Both the position numbers and the translations under genes were made by a program. Of a DNA stretch of 64,000 nucleotides, positions 39,039-48,138 are shown one piece after another. How positions within the stretch are numbered: position 1 is the stretch's first letter; every line of letters starts with the position of its first letter. The notes under the pieces were generated by a model. It was not told where the DNA came from. It did not search any database and was given only the letters and a program-made list of their open reading frames with translations. The DNA is from CAWBUW01 sp963792075 (GTDB taxonomy: Bacteria > Chloroflexota > Anaerolineae > Anaerolineales > UBA4823). The stretch covers positions 868,001 to 932,000 of the forward strand of contig CAWBUW010000007.1 of NCBI GenBank assembly GCA_963792075.1, in the 5' to 3' direction.

Positions 39039-40208
39039 TTGAACAACCGTGAACGCTTTACCCAAGCCATTCACTGGGAACCGGTCGACCGCCTCCTGAC
39101 CTACGATTACCTCGACAATACCGGCATTCTAAGGAAGTACGGCGGTTACGACAACTCCCGGAAGTATACCTTCGAGGAACTGGTCGAAGTCAACGCCCGC
39201 GCCTGGAAGAATATCGGCGTGGACGTGACCCGCTCCATCCACGACCCCGTCAATCACTGGATGGGCGGTAAGATCACCAACTGGATCCGCTTCTTCGGGG
39301 TCAACCCGGATGATTGGGCGGTTTCCCAGGCGGGTGAGACGGCCTGGATCTCCAAACGGCCTTTCAAGACGCTGGCGGAGCTCGAAAAGCACATGCCCCA
39401 CAAGCCGGTCTATGAAGAGGTGCGTGATTGGTACCAGCCTTTCATCCGCTACGTCCAGCAGGTGCATGACCATTACGACGTGGCCTTTATCGGCGCGATC
39501 GAAGGCCCGATTACCGATGCCTATTCCTTCATGGATATGGAGTTGTTCGCCCAGGCCATCTACGACGCCCCGGAGCTGGTCTCTCACATCATGGATTGCA
39601 CCGGGTTGTTCTCGGCCTACGTCGCCAGGGCTTTTGCGGAAGTTTCCAGCGTACCGCTCTTGTTCATGGGCGAGGATATTTCCGGTACCACCGGGCCGAT
39701 TTTCAACCCCAAATTTGTCCGCCAGGAAGGTTTGCCGCGCTGGAAGTGGATTACCGCGCCCATCAAAGACAAGGGGATGAAATTCTTATTCCACACCGAT
39801 GGCCGCTACGGGAAATTCCTGCCCCTGATTTTCGACGAGCTGGAAGCCGACGGCCTGAACCCCATCGAGCGCAATAACTGCAATGACATTTTCGCCATCC
39901 GCAAGGAATACCCGCACAAACTGCTCTTTGGGAATGTCTGCTGTATCCATACCCTGCCGCATGGCTCTCTGGAAGATGTGCAGGATGAGACTTTGGAATT
40001 GATCGAAAAGATTGGGCCGCAGGGCGGGATCTTTATCGGTTCGTCGAGCGAAGTCCACGACGCCATCCCCGTGGAAAATGCCGCTATGATGTACCGGACC
40101 GTCCACGAATACGGCGATTATCCGATTGACGTAGAACGCATCCGCGCCCTCCGGGCCGGCCTGCGCCAAAATGGCAGTTTGAAACTGCGCGCCAATGAGC
40201 CGCTCTAA
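39039..40208 (+). CDS. UroD/MtaA-family methyltransferase 2
   Basis: A 389-residue homologue (NNRERFTQAIHWEPVDRLLT at the start; SSSEVHDAIPVENAAMMYRT near the end), starting at a TTG 17 nt after the permease. The HxC zinc motif is replaced by FHTDGRYGKFLP, so a thiol-zinc mechanism is unlikely. It may act as a substrate:corrinoid methyltransferase (MT1 role). No uroporphyrinogen decarboxylation role is expected, given the company of a corrinoid protein. Confidence 0.82.
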   Translation: MNNRERFTQAIHWEPVDRLLTYDYLDNTGILRKYGGYDNSRKYTFEELVEVNARAWKNIGVDVTRSIHDPVNHWMGGKITNWIRFFGVNPDDWAVSQAGETAWISKRPFKTLAELEKHMPHKPVYEEVRDWYQPFIRYVQQVHDHYDVAFIGAIEGPITDAYSFMDMELFAQAIYDAPELVSHIMDCTGLFSAYVARAFAEVSSVPLLFMGEDISGTTGPIFNPKFVRQEGLPRWKWITAPIKDKGMKFLFHTDGRYGKFLPLIFDELEADGLNPIERNNCNDIFAIRKEYPHKLLFGNVCCIHTLPHGSLEDVQDETLELIEKIGPQGGIFIGSSSEVHDAIPVENAAMMYRTVHEYGDYPIDVERIRALRAGLRQNGSLKLRANEPL

Positions 40209-40223
40209 AGTTGTTGGCTTTGA

Positions 40224-40267
40224 TGGTGGTGTGTGCGGGCGGCGTAGGCCGCCTGCACACACCACCA
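40224..40267. repeat. Palindrome, 20-bp arms, GC-rich core shared with 46231
   Basis: Arms 40224-40243/40248-40267 with one wobble pair. The core TGTGCGGGCGGCGTA and the preceding AAAGTTGTTG are also found at the palindrome inside the SARP gene, so these two are homologous copies. Confidence 0.8.
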
Positions 40268-40301
40268 ATAATACATCATTACCCAATGAAAGAGGCTATT
40301 T

Positions 40302-40943
40302 ATGGAATCGTTGATTAAAGAAATCCACACCGCTGTGATGGAAGGCCAGAGTGACGTTGTCCAGGAAAAAGTACAGGCTGCGCTGACCGCAGGACTGCCC
40401 GCCGCAGCCATCCTGAATGAGGGCATGATTTCGGCCATGTCCGAGGTCGGGAAGTTATTCGAAGAAGGCGAATACTTTGTCCCTGAAATGCTCATCTCCG
40501 CCCGCGCCATGCAGGCCGGGCTGGTCCTGCTCAAGCCCATGCTTAAGGAAGCAAACGTCAAATCGGCTGGCACGGTCGTTATCGGCACGGTCAAAGGCGA
40601 TCTGCACGACATCGGCAAGAACCTGGTGGCCATGATGCTCGAAGGCGCCGGGTTCGAGATCATCGACCTGGGATCCGACGTTGCCCCGGAAAAATTTGCC
40701 GCCGCCGTACGCGAAAAAAGTCCCCAGATCGTGGCCCTGTCGGCCCTGCTGACTACCACCATGCCCTCCATGACCGCTACGATCAACGCGCTCAAACAGG
40801 CCGGGGTGCGCGAGCAGGTCAAAGTGATGATCGGCGGCGCGCCTGTTACCGCCGCATATGCCACCCAGGTCGGCGCGGATGGCTTCGCGGCCGACGCCAG
40901 CCGGGCTGTTGCCCTGGCCAAATCCCTGGTCGAGTCTGCCTGA
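40302..40943 (+). CDS. Corrinoid (cobalamin-binding) methyl-carrier protein
   Basis: A 213-residue protein of the MtaC/MtbC/MtvC type. An N-terminal helical cap (residues 1-85) is followed by a Rossmann B12 domain with the cobalt-ligand motif DLHDIGKN (DxHxxG), then LSALLTTTM and IGGAPVTAAYA, the other two B12-contact motifs. It carries the methyl group on cobalt between substrate-side and acceptor-side methyltransferases. It is followed after 10 nt by methyltransferase 3. Confidence 0.93.
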   Translation: MESLIKEIHTAVMEGQSDVVQEKVQAALTAGLPAAAILNEGMISAMSEVGKLFEEGEYFVPEMLISARAMQAGLVLLKPMLKEANVKSAGTVVIGTVKGDLHDIGKNLVAMMLEGAGFEIIDLGSDVAPEKFAAAVREKSPQIVALSALLTTTMPSMTATINALKQAGVREQVKVMIGGAPVTAAYATQVGADGFAADASRAVALAKSLVESA

Positions 40944-40953
40944 AAACCTCCCC

Positions 40954-42042
40954 ATGAAACCCCGCGACCGCGTCCTGATGGCGCTCCATCACGAAGCGCC
41001 TGACCGCTGCCCGATGCAGGTCTCGTTTACGCCTGAGTTCGCCGCCCGCCTGCGCCAGGAAATGAACCTGCGCAGCGACAAAATCCACAACCCGCACGGC
41101 GGCGGGAATACCTACGAGCTGGAACGCGCCCTGGGCGAGGATATGCTGCTGACCTCCGTCGGCTGGGCCAATTCCTATTATCAGGAGGCTCAATCCTACC
41201 AGGATGAATGGGGCATCGGCTGGAAAACGGCGGAATATAACACGCCCTTTGGGGCCGGCACCTACACCGAGATCGTCGGCCACCCCCTGGCCGAAGACAG
41301 CGCCCTGGCTGCCTATACTCCGCCCGACCCCACTCGCCCCGAGCTCTACGCCGAAGCCGGTTGGGTGCTGCGCACCTTCCAGGACGAATACTTTATCGTT
41401 GGGGTGACGGTCACGACCATTTTCGAAACGGCCTGGGCCTTGCGCGGCTACGAGCGCATGTTATCCGATTTTGCGCTCAAACCCGACCTGGCCGAGCAGA
41501 TCCTCGACATCCCTTACCGCTATCACCTGGCTGCCGCCAAAAAACTGACCCAGATGGGCGTGGACATGGTTTGGCTGGGTGATGACGTTGGCGCGCAGCA
41601 CGCCATGCTGATTTCGCCCAAAATGTGGCGGCGCTTTTTCAAGCCGCGTATGGCGAATTTCATTGCCGAGCTCAAGGCCATCAACCCGCAGGTAAAAGTG
41701 GCCTACCATTCAGACGGCAACATCTACCCCATCATCCCGGACCTGATTGAAATCGGGTTGGATGTGCTCAACCCCATCCAACCCGCCTGCATGGACCCAT
41801 CCAGGCTCAAGCAGGATTATGGCGATAAACTCTGCTTCTGGGGTTCGATGGACGAACAGCATACCCTGCCCTTTGGTTCCGCCGCCGATGTGCGCGCCGA
41901 AGTGCTGGCGCGCCTGAAAACTCTCGGCAAAAACGGCGGCTTGATCCTCGGCCCCACCCACCACGTCCAACTGGATACGCCCATGGAAAACTTCTGGGCG
42001 CTGGTGAATACCATTGCGCAGACCGCCTATCGTGATTTATAG
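40954..42042 (+). CDS. UroD/MtaA-family methyltransferase 3
   Basis: A 362-residue member that starts MKPRDRVLMALHHEAPDRCP. The zinc position reads VAYHSDGNIYPII (HxD), while the C-terminal region TLPFGSAADVRAEVLARLKT resembles methyltransferase 1. The start at 40954 follows the corrinoid gene by 10 nt; a longer frame from 40858 only reads through that gene. Close linkage to the corrinoid gene suggests that the two proteins interact directly. Confidence 0.85.
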   Translation: MKPRDRVLMALHHEAPDRCPMQVSFTPEFAARLRQEMNLRSDKIHNPHGGGNTYELERALGEDMLLTSVGWANSYYQEAQSYQDEWGIGWKTAEYNTPFGAGTYTEIVGHPLAEDSALAAYTPPDPTRPELYAEAGWVLRTFQDEYFIVGVTVTTIFETAWALRGYERMLSDFALKPDLAEQILDIPYRYHLAAAKKLTQMGVDMVWLGDDVGAQHAMLISPKMWRRFFKPRMANFIAELKAINPQVKVAYHSDGNIYPIIPDLIEIGLDVLNPIQPACMDPSRLKQDYGDKLCFWGSMDEQHTLPFGSAADVRAEVLARLKTLGKNGGLILGPTHHVQLDTPMENFWALVNTIAQTAYRDL

Positions 42043-42062
42043 GTAACATCTCAAAAAGGGGG

Positions 42063-42105
42063 GTGGGGTATTTTGGGCGGGCTTTGCCCGCCCAAAATAC
42101 CCCAC
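42063..42105. repeat. Perfect palindrome, 20-bp arms
   Basis: Arms 42063-42082/42086-42105, loop TTT, between methyltransferase 3 and the epimerase-like gene, both on the plus strand. Confidence 0.85.
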
Positions 42106-42115
42106 TTAGTAAAGG

Positions 42116-43057
42116 ATGGCCCAAATTTTGAATACGACCTGGCACGATTTCCCCGCCCTCGCCCTTGAAGACGAACGCATGCGCCTCGTCGTCGTCCCCC
42201 ACCTGGGTGCGAAAATCGTCTCGCTGTTGGATAAAAAGCACTCGCGCGAATGGTTGGCGCCGCCCATGCGCCCGCTGAAACAAACCGCCTACGGCGCCGA
42301 TTTTGTCGGCCAGGACATGAGCGGCTGGGACGAAATGCTGCCCACCATCGTCGCTTGCGATTGGGAAGGCGCGCACCTGCCCGACCATGGGGAAGTCTGG
42401 AGCATCCCCTGGCAGGTGGACGACGCCCGCGCAGCACTCACCCTTTCAGTGGATGGGGTTGCTCTCCCGTATCATTTCACCCGTTCTGCGACTCTGGTTG
42501 CCCTCGCCACTCTCGAGCTGCGCTACACCCTGACCAATACCGGCCAGGCGGCCTTCCCTTATCTCTGGGCCGCGCATCCCCAATTCGCCGCGGATGCGCA
42601 CACTCGCATCGTCCTGCCGCCCCAAGTGGCCCGCCTGGTCAACGTCATCGATCCGGACCCGGCCTGGGGTCGCGCCGGAGTGTCTTGCGCCTGGCCTCAG
42701 GCGGTTGCTGCCAACGGCCAGGCATTGCGCCTTGACCGTGTCGGTCCTGCCGAAAACCGTGCCTGCCGCAAGTTTTATCTCCCGCCCGAACAACCCATCT
42801 CCTGGTGCGCGCTGGCCGATGAGGCGCTCGGCTGCCAGCTCCGCCTGGATTGGTCGCCCTCCGAAAACCCGTATGCCGGCCTGTGGGTGGACGAAGGCGC
42901 CTACAACACCGCCCCCGTCGCCGCGCCCGAACCCTCCAACGGCTATTACGACAGCCTGGAGCGGGCTGTTTCCAACCGGCGCGTGGCCTGGCTCGATAGA
43001 GGGCAAACTGTAAGGTGGGCTTTGCGGGTCAATTTCGAAAACACTCCTGTTTTCTAA
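42116..43057 (+). CDS. Aldose-1-epimerase-like (galactose mutarotase fold) protein
   Basis: A 313-residue beta-sandwich protein with landmarks of aldose epimerase-like enzymes: GAKIVSLLDKKHSREWL, SGWDEMLPTI, LRYTLTNTGQAAFPYLWAAH (with the catalytic-type His) and a C-terminal GLWVDEGAYN. Members act on sugar anomers or bind carbohydrate. The catalytic Glu cannot be placed with certainty. As the last gene of the transport/methyltransferase cluster, it supports a sugar-like substrate. Confidence 0.75.
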   Translation: MAQILNTTWHDFPALALEDERMRLVVVPHLGAKIVSLLDKKHSREWLAPPMRPLKQTAYGADFVGQDMSGWDEMLPTIVACDWEGAHLPDHGEVWSIPWQVDDARAALTLSVDGVALPYHFTRSATLVALATLELRYTLTNTGQAAFPYLWAAHPQFAADAHTRIVLPPQVARLVNVIDPDPAWGRAGVSCAWPQAVAANGQALRLDRVGPAENRACRKFYLPPEQPISWCALADEALGCQLRLDWSPSENPYAGLWVDEGAYNTAPVAAPEPSNGYYDSLERAVSNRRVAWLDRGQTVRWALRVNFENTPVF

Positions 43058-43082
43058 AAAAACGTTAATTTAATTTGCGCTA

Positions 43083-43107
43083 TATTTGGATATATAATAT
43101 CCAAATA
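43083..43107. promoter_or_regulatory. AT-rich operator-like palindrome
   Basis: TATTTGGATAT-ATA-ATATCCAAATA, 11-bp exact arms, 115 nt upstream of the BNR-protein gene. A candidate repressor site overlapping a TATAAT. Confidence 0.5.
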
Positions 43108-43128
43108 AGCCAGTTAAACCCATTCAGA

Positions 43129-43160
43129 ATGGTTCATTGGGAGTTGCCGTGACAAGGGCA
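43129..43160 (+). promoter_or_regulatory. Repeated leader element, copy 1
   Basis: A run of 27 nt beginning ATGGTTCATTGGGAGTTGCC is repeated exactly at 48107, each upstream of a secreted-protein gene. Here GCCGTG and a following CACGGC (about 43146-43180) could form a stem around a GGGC/GCCC hairpin. Confidence 0.5.
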
Positions 43161-43221
43161 GATACCGCCCTACCACGGCGATTCACAGAGAGCCTTCAGA
43201 ATTCCTACAACAGGAGGTTGT

Positions 43222-44892
43222 ATGCGTTCCTATTCTGGTTTTGTAAGGCGGTTGATCTATTTACTCACCCTGGGTGCGCTGCTGGTCAGCATGCCGGTCC
43301 TGGCTGCCCCGCGCAATCCCACCGAAAAACCCGGGCCCCCAAAATCTGGGTTCTATGATATTTACAATCTATCGGCGGAGTTTTCTCCCGGTATCGGCCA
43401 GGTCTCCAGTGCAAACTGCACGACCAGTACCAATACTCAGCCTTCCATCTATGCAGCCAATTACCTGGTGAGTTGTTCGGGTAACGTGCCTCACAACGAA
43501 ACCACGCTGGTGGTCGATCCTGGCAACCCATCGCACCTGGTGGGAGGCTTCCACACCTACCAGATCAATTACCTGGGCGCTACCGTTATCGCGCATATCC
43601 TCAGCACGGCTTCGGTCAGCTTCGACGGAGGCTTGAACTGGCAGGAGGTGCCGCCTCCCATCACGCCTTTCCAATTTACAGGCGACCCGGCCCTGGCTTT
43701 TGATGGGCGCGGCCGTTTGTACTTCGCCTCGATTGCCGACCATGAAGGGCCTGGCGGCTATTATACCGGCCCGAGCGCAGTGGTAGCCTATTCAGGAGAT
43801 GGCGGCCTGACCTGGACCAATCCGGTGGTGGTCGGGCAGGGGCTGGGCGCGCTCGATCCGTTAGGCCAGGGCCCGCTGGTCTTCCAGGACAAAGAATTCA
43901 TCGCTGCCGACCAATCCTCGGCCAGTCCCTATAAAAACCGGGTCTATCTCAGTTGGACCAGCTTCCAGGAGAATTTCAGCGGAATTCGCACTTACTCCCG
44001 CTCGCCGATCATGCTCTCGTATTCGGATGATGGCTTGACCTGGAGCAAGCCGGTCGAGATCAGCGGTTTCAACCCGGCCTGTTCCGTTCAATGGGGCGGC
44101 GGGGCTGCCTCGCAGTGTGACGAAGACCAGTTCTCTTACCCGACGGTTGCCCCGGATGGCACCGTTTACGTCACCTTTGAAAACTTCAACACCCCCAATG
44201 AAAACCAGACCATGCTGGTTTCTTCCTCCGACGGAGGGGTCACCTGGACCAGCCCCGTGCGGGTAGAGACGGTTTATGACGTCAATTTCCCGATGGCCTT
44301 TGGTCGCAGCACCCTCACCGGCTGCCAGTTCAGGGTCTCCAGCGTTGAAAATTCGGCTGCCGATCCCTCTGATCCCACCGGAAAGACTGTGTACATGGTC
44401 TGGGCAGATAACCGCAACGGCTCTGAGGCGGTGACGAACTCCGATATCTTCCTCGGGCGCTCCACGGATGGCGGCCTGACCTGGGCCACCTATGGGGTTG
44501 ACAGCGCTGCCAACGACCAGTTTTACCCGTGGGTAGCCGTTGCTTCAGACGGGCGCGTGGACGTCGGTTATATGGACCGCTCCTATTCCGCCTCCCAATC
44601 CGTCTGCCAGTACGGCTTTTCCCTCAGCCGCGTCTCTTTCCAGGCAAATGGCCAGATGACCTTGATCCAAAAGACACGCGTCAATTCCGGCCTTTCTGAT
44701 CCGGGTCATTCCCGCTGGTTCTCCGGTGCAACGGGCGCGCAGAGCACTTTCCTCGGCGATTACAACGCCATCGCAGTAGGCTCTAACGGCGCCACCTGGA
44801 GCCTGTGGACGGATATGCGCAATACCGTCGCCAACCCGCCCTCTCCCACCCGCAACCACGACCAGCAGGCGGTCGCAGGAAAAACGCCCTGA
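43222..44892 (+). CDS. Secreted BNR/Asp-box (sialidase-like propeller) protein
   Basis: A 556-residue exported protein with a signal peptide (residues 1-29, LLVSMPVLA at the end). It has at least five Asp-box motifs of SxDxGxTW type: SFDGGLNWQEV, SGDGGLTWTNP, SDDGLTWSKP, SSDGGVTWTSP and STDGGLTWATY, spread as in six-bladed propellers. Sialidase catalytic residues (Arg triad, Tyr/Glu) were not identified, so a glycosidase or a structural carbohydrate-binding role are both possible. A strong ribosome site AGGAGG precedes the ATG. Confidence 0.82.
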   Translation: MRSYSGFVRRLIYLLTLGALLVSMPVLAAPRNPTEKPGPPKSGFYDIYNLSAEFSPGIGQVSSANCTTSTNTQPSIYAANYLVSCSGNVPHNETTLVVDPGNPSHLVGGFHTYQINYLGATVIAHILSTASVSFDGGLNWQEVPPPITPFQFTGDPALAFDGRGRLYFASIADHEGPGGYYTGPSAVVAYSGDGGLTWTNPVVVGQGLGALDPLGQGPLVFQDKEFIAADQSSASPYKNRVYLSWTSFQENFSGIRTYSRSPIMLSYSDDGLTWSKPVEISGFNPACSVQWGGGAASQCDEDQFSYPTVAPDGTVYVTFENFNTPNENQTMLVSSSDGGVTWTSPVRVETVYDVNFPMAFGRSTLTGCQFRVSSVENSAADPSDPTGKTVYMVWADNRNGSEAVTNSDIFLGRSTDGGLTWATYGVDSAANDQFYPWVAVASDGRVDVGYMDRSYSASQSVCQYGFSLSRVSFQANGQMTLIQKTRVNSGLSDPGHSRWFSGATGAQSTFLGDYNAIAVGSNGATWSLWTDMRNTVANPPSPTRNHDQQAVAGKTP

Positions 44893-44900
44893 TAAACTTC

Positions 44901-44941
44901 ATACAGGATTGGGTGGCGCAAAGCGCCACCCAATCCTGTAT
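44901..44941. repeat. Perfect palindrome, 19-bp arms, between convergent genes
   Basis: Arms 44901-44919/44923-44941, loop AAA. It could serve as a two-way terminator for the BNR gene and the SARP gene. Confidence 0.8.
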
Positions 44942-44945
44942 TTAT

Positions 44946-47900
44946 CTAAACGAACGCAAGTGACACAACTTGTTCGAGTTTCATCCTGCAACCCATATCC
45001 CAGTTTGAATCAAAAAATGGTTCCCCCAGGCGCAGGCGTAAAGTTTCCAGGGCGGTTGTCTTCTCCGCATCTTGCGCAGGTGTGAGCGGAACATTGACGC
45101 TTTTCCTCAATACCTCAGCCGCGGCAAACAGCCGGGTTGCGCGTTCAAAAAGACTGTTTTCAAGCGCCATACTGGCGAAAGCCATAATGGTTGTAACCAT
45201 ATCCCCCTTTACGCCGAGGTCATTTTGTAGGGTTAGGGCTTCGCAATACAGTACGACGGCCTTATCGGATTGGTTGGCCATTCGCTTTAAGTCACCCAGG
45301 TTGACCAGCGCCAAAGCAAGGCTCTGCCGGATGCCCAGCAAGCGGAATAAGGAGATAGCTTCCTCGATGCAGGCAGTGGATTGAGCATCATCCCCTCGCA
45401 AGCGAAGCACCTCCCCCAGGTTATTCAGGCAGATGGCGATGCTGTGTTGGTCTTCTCGCTTGCGGTGCAGCGCCAGGCTTTCCTCGTAATATACCTGCGC
45501 CTTTGGGTAATCCCCGTGTTGATAAGCGATATCTCCCAGGGTACCCAGGTCGAAAGCCATCCCTTGAAGATTGTCCAATTCCTGATCGAGGGCAAAGCAC
45601 TCGCCGAGAAGGGCTGCGGCGTGCCCATCGTCGCCCTGCGTGGAGACTACTGTGGCCAGGCTGTGCAGGGCGCGGCTCAGCTCCTCCCGGTTGCCATTCT
45701 GCTGGGATATCGTGACGGTTGCCTCCATGAGCGCCCTGGCCTGTTCGAGATCCCCCTGCCGCCACGCCAGCGCCCCGGCCTCCAATAAAACCTTCGCTTG
45801 GATGCGCAGATTGCCGGGATCTGTGGACGCAGAGAACAGATTGAGAATCAACTCCATCCAGCGCCTTCCCTCGCCCAGGTAACCGCGCAATCCCCAGAAA
45901 CGTCCCAGGGCGCTCCCGAGGCGGCCGGCAGAAGCGGAATCATGGCTTTCCAGCGCCCAGGCCAGAGCAGCGCGCAGATTATCGTGATCGATCTCCAGGC
46001 GCTTGAGCCACCCCTCCTCGTCACCTGAAAGGAGATGAGGCTCAGCTTCTTCCGCCAGGGAGAGGAAATAAGCCAGGTGTTGGTCGCGAACCGCTGCAAG
46101 TCCGCCCTGTTCAGATAATTTAACCAGCGCGTACTGGCGGAGTAAGGCATTCATATCATAGCGTTCAGCCACTGTAGTGTTTGAGTCTGGCCGGTTCCTG
46201 GCTTGGGAGCACTCAAAAGTTGTTGTAAAAGGGGGTTGTGTGCGGGCGGCGTACGCCGCCCGCACACAACCCCCTAACAACCTTTTAGTGCGCCCCCTGG
46301 CTTCCTCACGGCGCAAAAAAGATTGGTCTACGAGCGAAGAAAGTAATTCAGAGGTTGCGCCGGTTACCTGGATCGCTGCGCCGGATTGAAATCCACCGCG
46401 AAAGACAGACAGGAGGGGAAAGATGCGCCGCTCTCCATCAGAAAGCAGCCGCCAGGAATATTCAAAAGCGGCCCAAAGGCTGCTTTGTCGTTCGGGCGTG
46501 TCACGCAGCGAAGATTGCAAAGTTAGCAGATTGGCGCTTAATTCACCTGCAATTTCCCTGCAAGTCCGCCAGCGTACCGCCGCGGCTGCCAGCTCTAGCC
46601 CCAGTGGTAAGCCCTCGACAATCTGGCAGATTTGCACAACCGGGATGGTGTCGTCTGGCTTGAGCGTAAAACGCCGCCGGACCTGCCGGGCACGCTCGAC
46701 AAACAAAGCCACCGCCGAGTAATTGAGGGGATCACGATCCACAGTCTCGACGGGATAATCCAACCCCTCCAGGTCATACAGCCATTCCGCCTGAAGGGCA
46801 AGCCGCTGGCGAGAAGTCACGAGGATGACCACGCCGGAGGTCTGCTGGAGGATTTGCGCCAACAAAGGTGTGGCCTCCAGCAGGTGTTCAAAACTATCCA
46901 GGATTAGAAGCAGGTCTTTCGAGCGCAAATAATCAAAAAGCTGCTCCTGGGATGTTTTCTTCCCGCTGAAAGTCAAGCTTAAGGCCGCTGCCAGGGCAGA
47001 AATGAGGAATTCTCCCGAGCTTAATCCGGATAGGGGAATGTAATAAACGCCGTCGCGAAAAGAGTGTTTTACCTGCTGGGCAATTCGAAGCACCAGGCGA
47101 GTTTTCCCAATCCCGCCCGGACCCATGAGGGTGATTAACCGGCATGCCGGGTTTTCGAGGAGCGCCTCGACTTCTTCCAGCTCTTTGTTCCGGTTGATAA
47201 AAGAGGTGCCCGGATCCGGAAGGGTGACGGTAAGGTCTTGGCCTGGCCTGCGGATCGAAGTCAAGCGACCCGAGCGGATTTGCTCGTAAAGCGCCTGCGT
47301 CTCAGAGGTTGGCTCAACCCCCAGCTCTGCTTCCAGGGTCCGCCGACAATGTTCATAAAGCGCAAGCGCGGCATTCCGCTGCCCTTGAAAGGCCTGGATG
47401 CGCATCGCCTGCTGGTAAGCCTCCTCACGCCAGGGATCGAGCTCTAATTGGCGGGAGGCATACTGGTAAGCCTGTTCGAAATCCTTGCGTCGCTCGCAAC
47501 CAACTGCGAGATGAAAGAACATATTCAAGGATAGGTGCAGCAGCTTTTCACGCTTCACCAAAGACCATTCCTCAAAAGGAGCGCTATCACTGACATAGAA
47601 GGTGTCCAGGAAGTTCCCCCGGTATAGTTCCGCAGCATGGGCAAGCCACCTTGAACAGACGAGGCAGGTTTCCGGATGGCGGTGGGAGTGTTTCTGATGG
47701 GCGTCTATCAGGGCGTTAAAAGCGGCAGCGTCGATCCAATGATCGCTGCTCGGGTTGAACTGGACGGTTTCACGTGTGATCAACAGAAACGGGGGAGAGG
47801 CGGTGTTGTCGCCGATCGCCTGGCGTAGATTTGCCAGCGCCTGGCGCAGGTTGTTGCGGGCGGTTTGCTCGGGCTGGTCAGGCCACAGTAAGCTCGCCAG

Positions 47901-48044
47901 CGCTTCCCGGCTGTGGGTCCGGCCAAACTCGATGCCCAGATAAGCCAGCAAGGCCCGCACCTTGCCGGATTCAAACCCGGTGGCCGGTTGGTTATCCAAT
48001 GTTACCACCATTTGACCCATGAGAAAGAGAGACAGGCGCGCCAT
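44946..48044 (-). CDS. SARP-type (BTAD/NB-ARC/TPR) transcriptional regulator
   Basis: A 1032-residue AfsR-like regulator. An N-terminal OmpR-type DNA-binding domain (GKVRALLAYLGIEFGRTHSR onward) is followed by the BTAD helical domain to about residue 255, an NB-ARC ATPase (P-loop LMGPGGIGKTRL, LLILDSFEHLLE) and a TPR region (about 700-980). A linker of about 25 residues (RLLGGCVRAAYAARTQPP) is encoded by a 44-bp palindrome (46231-46274) inserted in frame. The ATG at 48044 is chosen; a TTG six codons upstream is possible. A TATACT lies 4 nt before that TTG. It may control the flanking surface-protein genes. Confidence 0.88.
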   Translation of the reverse strand: MARLSLFLMGQMVVTLDNQPATGFESGKVRALLAYLGIEFGRTHSREALASLLWPDQPEQTARNNLRQALANLRQAIGDNTASPPFLLITRETVQFNPSSDHWIDAAAFNALIDAHQKHSHRHPETCLVCSRWLAHAAELYRGNFLDTFYVSDSAPFEEWSLVKREKLLHLSLNMFFHLAVGCERRKDFEQAYQYASRQLELDPWREEAYQQAMRIQAFQGQRNAALALYEHCRRTLEAELGVEPTSETQALYEQIRSGRLTSIRRPGQDLTVTLPDPGTSFINRNKELEEVEALLENPACRLITLMGPGGIGKTRLVLRIAQQVKHSFRDGVYYIPLSGLSSGEFLISALAAALSLTFSGKKTSQEQLFDYLRSKDLLLILDSFEHLLEATPLLAQILQQTSGVVILVTSRQRLALQAEWLYDLEGLDYPVETVDRDPLNYSAVALFVERARQVRRRFTLKPDDTIPVVQICQIVEGLPLGLELAAAAVRWRTCREIAGELSANLLTLQSSLRDTPERQSSLWAAFEYSWRLLSDGERRIFPLLSVFRGGFQSGAAIQVTGATSELLSSLVDQSFLRREEARGRTKRLLGGCVRAAYAARTQPPFTTTFECSQARNRPDSNTTVAERYDMNALLRQYALVKLSEQGGLAAVRDQHLAYFLSLAEEAEPHLLSGDEEGWLKRLEIDHDNLRAALAWALESHDSASAGRLGSALGRFWGLRGYLGEGRRWMELILNLFSASTDPGNLRIQAKVLLEAGALAWRQGDLEQARALMEATVTISQQNGNREELSRALHSLATVVSTQGDDGHAAALLGECFALDQELDNLQGMAFDLGTLGDIAYQHGDYPKAQVYYEESLALHRKREDQHSIAICLNNLGEVLRLRGDDAQSTACIEEAISLFRLLGIRQSLALALVNLGDLKRMANQSDKAVVLYCEALTLQNDLGVKGDMVTTIMAFASMALENSLFERATRLFAAAEVLRKSVNVPLTPAQDAEKTTALETLRLRLGEPFFDSNWDMGCRMKLEQVVSLAFV
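46231..46274. repeat. 44-bp perfect palindrome inside the SARP gene, in frame
   Basis: 22-bp arms with no loop (46231-46252/46253-46274). Imperfect outer arms (ACTCAAAAGTTGTT and AACAACCTTTTAGT) extend it to about 46211-46288. The core is homologous to that at 40224-40267. Confidence 0.88.
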
Positions 48045-48106
48045 AATAGGGGTAGGTATCAATTCAAGTATAAGTTTCTAGTTTTATTGGGTGATTCTAC
48101 ACCATT

Positions 48107-48138
48107 ATGGTTCATTGGGAGTTGCCGTGACAAAGGGC
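48107..48138 (+). promoter_or_regulatory. Repeated leader element, copy 2
   Basis: The same 27 nt as at 43129, followed by AGGGCA instead of GGGCA. The next palindrome begins within its last bases. Confidence 0.5.

Noticed and set aside
43129..43200. A known riboswitch upstream of the BNR-protein gene
   Set aside because: I compared it by eye with c-di-GMP, cobalamin and TPP consensus elements and found no matching core; it remains an unassigned repeated leader.
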